Assembly (NCBI GenBank): GCA_905236265.1
Contig: CAJOOV010000125.1
Coordinates: forward strand, 1-25,264
Reading direction: 5' to 3'
Source: an uncultured Oscillospiraceae bacterium
GTDB taxonomy: Bacteria > Bacillota > Clostridia > Oscillospirales > Oscillospiraceae
Length of the DNA stretch: 25,264 nucleotides
Below are positions 20,965 through 25,264 of the stretch, in pieces. Position numbers and translations under genes: made by a program. The notes under the pieces were generated by a model. That model had not been told where the DNA came from. It was given only the letters and a program-made list of their open reading frames with translations, and ran no database searches. How positions within the stretch are numbered: position 1 is the stretch's first letter; every line of letters starts with the position of its first letter.

Positions 20965-23193
20965 TCATCTCCTCACATCAATCACGCCGGAAACATTGTG
21001 CAGCTTGCGCATGACGGCCTCCAGCTCCTGATTGTCCTTCACGTCAATCCCGGCGTTAATCACCGCATAGCCGTCCGGCGTCCCCTTTGCCACCAGAGAG
21101 TTCACCCGCACCCGTGCCCCGGAGAGCACCGCCGCCACATCCAGCACCAGATTGCTGCGATCCTTGGCGGAGATGCTCAGGCTGGTGGAATACTCCTCCT
21201 GTTCGCTGCTGCCCCAGCTCACGCTGAGCCAGCGCCCCTTCTCGGCCATGCGCCTCTCCGGGCTGGCGTTGGGGCAGTCCTGACGGTGGACAGACACACC
21301 GAAGCCCTTGGTGACAAAGCCGATCACCGGGTCGCCGGGCACCGGGGTGCAGCACTTGGCAAACTTCACCATGCAGTTTTCAATGCCCTCCACGATAATG
21401 CCGCTCTTGGAGTGGGTCACCTTCTGCTGCAGCAGGGGGGCAAGCTCCTTGCTGGAGCCTACACGGATGACCTTTGTCTCCTCCTCCTCCAGTCTGGCGG
21501 CCTGCAGGCGGTCACGCTCCTCCCGGCTGATGCGGATGAGCTCGTCACGGATACGGGTGACGGCCTTGGCGCAGGTGATGCCCCCGTAGCCGATGGCGGC
21601 ATAGAGGTCGTCCAGAGAGCCGTACTGCGCCTTCTTCAGCACCCTTGGCAGCACGTCCTCACGGGTAATATCCCCGATGGAATAGCCGGAGCGCTTCAGC
21701 TCGGATTCAAAGGCGGCTCTGCCGTTGGCGATGTTCTCATCCCGCCGCTCCCGCTTGAACCACTGGCGGATCTTGTTCCTCGCCTCATTGGACTTGCAGA
21801 TTTTCATCCAGTCCCGGCTGGGGCCGTGGGAGGCCTTGGAGGTGAGAATCTCCACAATGTCCCCGTTATGGAGCTGGGAGTCCAGAGACACAATGCGTCC
21901 GTTTGCCTTTGCCCCCACCATCCGGTTGCCCACGGCGGAGTGAATGGCATAGGCGAAATCAATGGGTGTGGAGCCGGCGGGAAGGTTCACCACGTCCCCC
22001 TGAGGGGTGAATACGAACACCTCGTCGGAGAACAGGTCAACCTTCAGGCTCTTGACAAACTCCTCCGAGTCGGAGCTGTCCTGACTCTCCAGCAGCCGTC
22101 TCACCCACTCATAGGTCTGCTCCCCTTCCACGGACTGGGCGCCGCTGCCCTGCTGCTTATACTTCCAGTGGGCGGCAATGCCGTACTCCGCCGTCTCGTG
22201 CATCTCCCATGTGCGTATCTGCACTTCAAAGGGAATGCCCTGACGGCCAATGAGGGTGGTATGCAGGGACTGGTACATATTGGGCTTGGGGGTGGAGATA
22301 TAGTCCTTGAACCGGTCAGGCACCAGATTGAACATATTGTGTACAAAGCCCAGCACCTTATAGCAGTCCGCCACCGTGTCCACGATGACCCGCAGGGCGT
22401 ACAGGTCGAAGATTTCAGAGATGGCCTTCTGCTTGGTATAGATTTTCCGGTAGATGGAATAGGTGGGCTTGCGCCGGGAGTAGATGGTACACTTGACCCC
22501 TTCCTTGTCCAGCCGTTCCTTGATCTTGGACTGGAGCTGCATGAGAAACTCCTGATTGTGGGAGTACAGCCCGTTGACCTCGTCCTCAATCTCCTTATAG
22601 CCCACCGGGTCGAGGTATTTCAGCGACAGATCCTCCAGCTCCCACTTGAGCCCCTGCATTCCCAGACGGTGGGCGATGGGGGCATAGATCTCCATGGTCT
22701 CAAGGGACTTCTCCCGCTGCTTTTTGGGGGACTGGTACTGCATGGTGCGCATATTGTGCAGCCGGTCGCACAGCTTTACGATCACCACCCGGATATCCTT
22801 GCTCATGGCCAGAAGCATTTTGCGCAGATTCTCCATCTGCTTATCCTCCAGCGAGATATACTGCACACGGGTCAGTTTGGTCACGCCCTCCACAATGTCC
22901 GCCACCGCCGTGCCGAACAGCTTTGCCACGTCCTCATAGCTGGCATCCGTGTCCTCAATGCAGTCGTGGAGCAGGGCGGCCACAAGGGAGTCCTGATCCA
23001 TTTTCAGCTCAGCGAGAATCTGCGCCACAGCCAGCGGATGGGTGATGTACGGAGTTCCGTCCCGGCGAAGCTGCTTGGAGTGGTGGCTGTCTGCGTAGTG
23101 AAACGCCTCCTCCAGCTTATGAAGATCCATGTCCGGGTTATAAGAGAGAACCTTGTCCTCCAATGTGTGAAACTGTTCCAAAATCGGGTCCAT
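20965..23193 (-). CDS. relA: Bifunctional (p)ppGpp synthetase/hydrolase
   Basis: Rel-type stringent-response enzyme that makes and degrades (p)ppGpp according to amino-acid starvation sensed on the ribosome. From the ATG at 23193 (GGAACGGAGTAT upstream) it has 742 residues, the normal Rel length. Domains in order are a hydrolase HD domain with His52, His76-Asp77 in LLHDCIEDT, and CDRLHNMRT; a synthetase domain with RRKPTYSIYRK and YQSLHTT; a TGS domain (VFVFTPQGDVVNLPAGSTP); a helical/zinc-finger region with FAKCCTPVPGD; and a C-terminal ACT domain. The intact HD residues and synthetase motifs indicate both activities. A longer TTG-initiated frame was rejected. It lies 65 bp after recJ; apt, which separates them in Bacillus, is missing. 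Confidence 0.96.
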   Translation of the reverse strand: MDPILEQFHTLEDKVLSYNPDMDLHKLEEAFHYADSHHSKQLRRDGTPYITHPLAVAQILAELKMDQDSLVAALLHDCIEDTDASYEDVAKLFGTAVADIVEGVTKLTRVQYISLEDKQMENLRKMLLAMSKDIRVVIVKLCDRLHNMRTMQYQSPKKQREKSLETMEIYAPIAHRLGMQGLKWELEDLSLKYLDPVGYKEIEDEVNGLYSHNQEFLMQLQSKIKERLDKEGVKCTIYSRRKPTYSIYRKIYTKQKAISEIFDLYALRVIVDTVADCYKVLGFVHNMFNLVPDRFKDYISTPKPNMYQSLHTTLIGRQGIPFEVQIRTWEMHETAEYGIAAHWKYKQQGSGAQSVEGEQTYEWVRRLLESQDSSDSEEFVKSLKVDLFSDEVFVFTPQGDVVNLPAGSTPIDFAYAIHSAVGNRMVGAKANGRIVSLDSQLHNGDIVEILTSKASHGPSRDWMKICKSNEARNKIRQWFKRERRDENIANGRAAFESELKRSGYSIGDITREDVLPRVLKKAQYGSLDDLYAAIGYGGITCAKAVTRIRDELIRISREERDRLQAARLEEEETKVIRVGSSKELAPLLQQKVTHSKSGIIVEGIENCMVKFAKCCTPVPGDPVIGFVTKGFGVSVHRQDCPNASPERRMAEKGRWLSVSWGSSEQEEYSTSLSISAKDRSNLVLDVAAVLSGARVRVNSLVAKGTPDGYAVINAGIDVKDNQELEAVMRKLHNVSGVIDVRR

Positions 23194-23258
23194 AATATAC
23201 TCCGTTCCGCCGCTTCGGCTCCGCCGTACCCTCTGCAAGCGGCAGGCAGAGGCAGGCG

Positions 23259-25264
23259 CTACAGGTTCTTTTCCCGCTGACGGCGCAGGCGCAGGAGGAT
23301 CTCGGAGGCCTCCAAATCCACCTTGCGGTCCGTTTTATGAATGGTAATGGAAAGGCGCTCGGAATTGCCCCGAAGCTCGATCAGCCCCCGCTCCCGAAAG
23401 ACCTCCAGACAGATCATGGTGCGCCCCACATCTGCCCTGCGCCCGCTCCAGCGGGCGATCTTCTGGCTCAGCCGGGCGGGGGATTCCTGAAAGTCCCCTC
23501 CGGCGGCGGTATTGGTGAGGTAGCGCCACACCGCCACAAAGTCCGGACGCTCCGGAATCAGCGTGTCCAGCTCAAAGACGGTGAGGGGAGAGCCGGAGCG
23601 GTAGCGGCGGTAGAGCTGCTGGTTCAGGGCGGTGATGGAGTGGCTGCTCTTGCAGTCCGAGAGCTGGAGCTGGATGGTGCGCCGTCCCCGGAACTCGTTG
23701 ATCTGGGGATAGAAGGCGATGTCCAGCTGCCCGCCGCAGACCAGCTGGGCATCTCTGGGGGTTGCGCCGAAGAAGATGGCGTCAAAGGCCATGCCGTTTT
23801 TCTGAAGCTGAAGCCGGGTATGCTTGCCGCCGCCCACACGGGAGAAGCCGGTGACCGTGACGGATTCCAGCGCAAACAGGGGAGTGGGGTTCCCTGCGCC
23901 GTGGGGCTCCAAAAGCTCCAGCGCCTGAATCTGCTCCATGGTGAGCGCTCCGGCGTCGGGCAAAAGCACATCTATGTTCAGTGCCGACTCTGCGGGATGC
24001 TCCCCCCGCCAGCGGCTGGCAAGGGCGCTGATACGGCTGCGGAAGGCGGGGATCTGCGCCTCCCGGATGGTAAACCCGGCGGCGAGATCGTGCCCTCCGA
24101 AGCCCACCAGCAGGTCGGAGCATTCCTCAAGGGCGTGAAAGAGGTTGAACCCGCCCCATGACCGGCAGGAGCCTTTTCCCATGCCCTCCTCCAGACAGAT
24201 CATAAAGGTGGGCACATGGTAGTGCTCAGCCAGCCGGGAGGCGACAATGCCCACCACGCCCTGATGCCAGCCGGTGCCCGCCAGCACCACGGCGCCCTGC
24301 GTCTCGCCGGGGTTGCGGGTGAGGTAGTCCTCGCAGTTGTCGAAGATCTCCCCCTCCACCGTCTGCCTGTCCCGGTTCAGGGCGCAGAGCTGACGGGCGA
24401 ACAGCCCCGCCTCGGCAGGCTCCTGCGTCAGAAGCAGTTCCACGGCAAGTCCGGGGGAACCCATTCTCCCGGCGGCGTTGATCCGGGGGGCGAGGGAGAA
24501 GCTGACGGCGCTTGCGTTCACGCTCTTCCTGTCCCAGCCGATCTCCCGCAGCAGCGCCGCAAAGCCGGGGCGGGGGCTGCGGTTGAGGCGGGAGAGCCCC
24601 ATGGAGACAATGGCCCGGTTTTCCCCCCTCAGCTCCATCACGTCGGCAATGGTGCCCACGGCGGCGAAGTCACTGTATTCCAGCAGCACCTGCTCTCTCT
24701 GCTCCGGTGCAGTGAGCGCCAGCGCCAGCTTCAGCGCCACGCCTACGCCTGCCAGCGGGGGAAAGGGATAGGTGCAGTCCGGGCGGTGGGGGTTGATGAC
24801 GGCCACGGCATCCGGCAGGGTCTGCTTGCACTCGTGGTGGTCGGTGATAATCACATCCATCCCCAGACTCCGGGCGTAAAGCGTCTCCTCCATGTTGGTA
24901 ATGCCGCAGTCCACGGTGACGATGAGGGATACCCCCGCCTTGTGCAGTTGTTCCAGCGCCTCCGGGTTGAGGGAATAGCCCTCGGTGAGCCGGTTTGGCA
25001 CATAGGGGGTGACGCTGCCTCCCAGAGAACGCAGAAACGCCGTGAGCAGACAGGTAGAGGTGATGCCGTCCACATCATAGTCCCCGAAAATACAGATATG
25101 CTCTCCCCGGCGCAGGGCGAGGCGGATGCGCTCCACCCCCGGCTCCATGTCCCTGAGCAGGAAGGGGTCGTGGAGCATACCCTCGTCCTGACGGAGCAGC
25201 CGGGAGGCATCCTCCGGGGTGAGACAGCCCCTTGCGCTGAGCACCAAAGCGCACAGCGGGGGAA
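23259..25264 (-). CDS. recJ: Single-stranded-DNA-specific exonuclease RecJ (5' end cut by window edge)
   Basis: 5'-to-3' single-strand exonuclease of recombination and mismatch/base-excision repair, DHH phosphoesterase family. About 668 residues are visible. The frame stays open to the right edge (the reading before the first in-window TTG gives PPLCALVLSARGC, like the conserved RecJ N-terminal region), so the start lies beyond 25264. DHH motifs seen are FGDYDVDGITS (motif I), a VDCGI segment (motif II) and ITDHHE (motif III), followed by NPHR. The DHHA1 region includes GTGWHQGVVGIVASRLAE, and GGHDLAAGFT is present farther on. The C-terminus extends beyond the minimal catalytic core, typical of Gram-positive RecJ. 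It is probably cotranscribed with relA-dtd. Confidence 0.95.
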   Translation of the reverse strand, partial: PPLCALVLSARGCLTPEDASRLLRQDEGMLHDPFLLRDMEPGVERIRLALRRGEHICIFGDYDVDGITSTCLLTAFLRSLGGSVTPYVPNRLTEGYSLNPEALEQLHKAGVSLIVTVDCGITNMEETLYARSLGMDVIITDHHECKQTLPDAVAVINPHRPDCTYPFPPLAGVGVALKLALALTAPEQREQVLLEYSDFAAVGTIADVMELRGENRAIVSMGLSRLNRSPRPGFAALLREIGWDRKSVNASAVSFSLAPRINAAGRMGSPGLAVELLLTQEPAEAGLFARQLCALNRDRQTVEGEIFDNCEDYLTRNPGETQGAVVLAGTGWHQGVVGIVASRLAEHYHVPTFMICLEEGMGKGSCRSWGGFNLFHALEECSDLLVGFGGHDLAAGFTIREAQIPAFRSRISALASRWRGEHPAESALNIDVLLPDAGALTMEQIQALELLEPHGAGNPTPLFALESVTVTGFSRVGGGKHTRLQLQKNGMAFDAIFFGATPRDAQLVCGGQLDIAFYPQINEFRGRRTIQLQLSDCKSSHSITALNQQLYRRYRSGSPLTVFELDTLIPERPDFVAVWRYLTNTAAGGDFQESPARLSQKIARWSGRRADVGRTMICLEVFRERGLIELRGNSERLSITIHKTDRKVDLEASEILLRLRRQREKNL

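Noticed and set aside
23241..23258. Short direct repeat GGCAGGC twice between recJ and relA
   Set aside because: Only two 7-bp units at a gene junction; too short to support a repeat element or attachment site.
20722..23280. 852-codon open frame on the plus strand
   Set aside because: The longest frame in the window, but antisense to relA and the 5' part of dtd, where every Rel domain is intact on the minus strand.

Overview
The window looks like a stretch of core chromosome from a GC-rich, spore-forming member of the Clostridia, most like the Oscillospiraceae (inference from gene content and repeat style; no 16S or phylogeny is available). Support comes from spmA/spmB, a SpoVB-like flippase, an AbrB-type regulator, a meso-diaminopimelate peptidoglycan pathway (dapF, and murE with a DNPR motif), a T-box on valS, ThyX instead of ThyA, and near-consensus sigma-A promoters with GGAGG-type ribosome binding sites. 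No rRNA, tRNA, CRISPR array, prophage, transposase or toxin-antitoxin pair was seen.

Layout, left to right. The 5' two-thirds of valS (minus, running off the left edge) lies behind a valine T-box leader and is divergent from a solitary fabF (plus). A structured repeat of about 160 bp follows. gluQ (minus) and dapF-murE (plus) are divergent, each with its own clear promoter. A bidirectional terminator separates murE from a five-gene minus-strand run: purine nucleoside phosphorylase, SpoVB/YabM-like flippase, mazG, HU and the S4 protein RqcP. The last three overlap or nearly abut. Upstream on the same strand lie an abrB-like regulator and a membrane-anchored polysaccharide deacetylase. The deacetylase is divergent from spmA-spmB (plus), which are followed by ymdB-lepB (plus).

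A second copy of the structured repeat (carrying a 52-bp insertion) and a strong terminator precede a NUDIX-AlkD fusion gene (plus), which converges with thyX (minus). thyX and a PHP-family histidinol phosphatase (plus) are divergent, and their promoters have interlocking -35 boxes. A low-GC patch encoding a probable two-helix membrane peptide leads into a solitary class I fumarase alpha subunit and then long-form hpf (ribosome hibernation). The right end is a minus-strand recJ-relA-dtd group, ordered as in Bacillus but lacking apt; recJ runs off the right edge.

Functional themes are cell-wall precursor synthesis and sporulation (dapF, murE, deacetylase, flippase, spmAB), stress and translation quality control (relA, hpf, dtd, rqcP, gluQ, T-box valS), and nucleotide-pool and DNA hygiene (mazG, NUDIX-AlkD, thyX, PNP, recJ). 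I found no large undescribed system. The most interesting items are the NUDIX-AlkD fusion, the paired MITE-like repeats, the interlocked divergent promoters and the unpartnered fumarase subunit.
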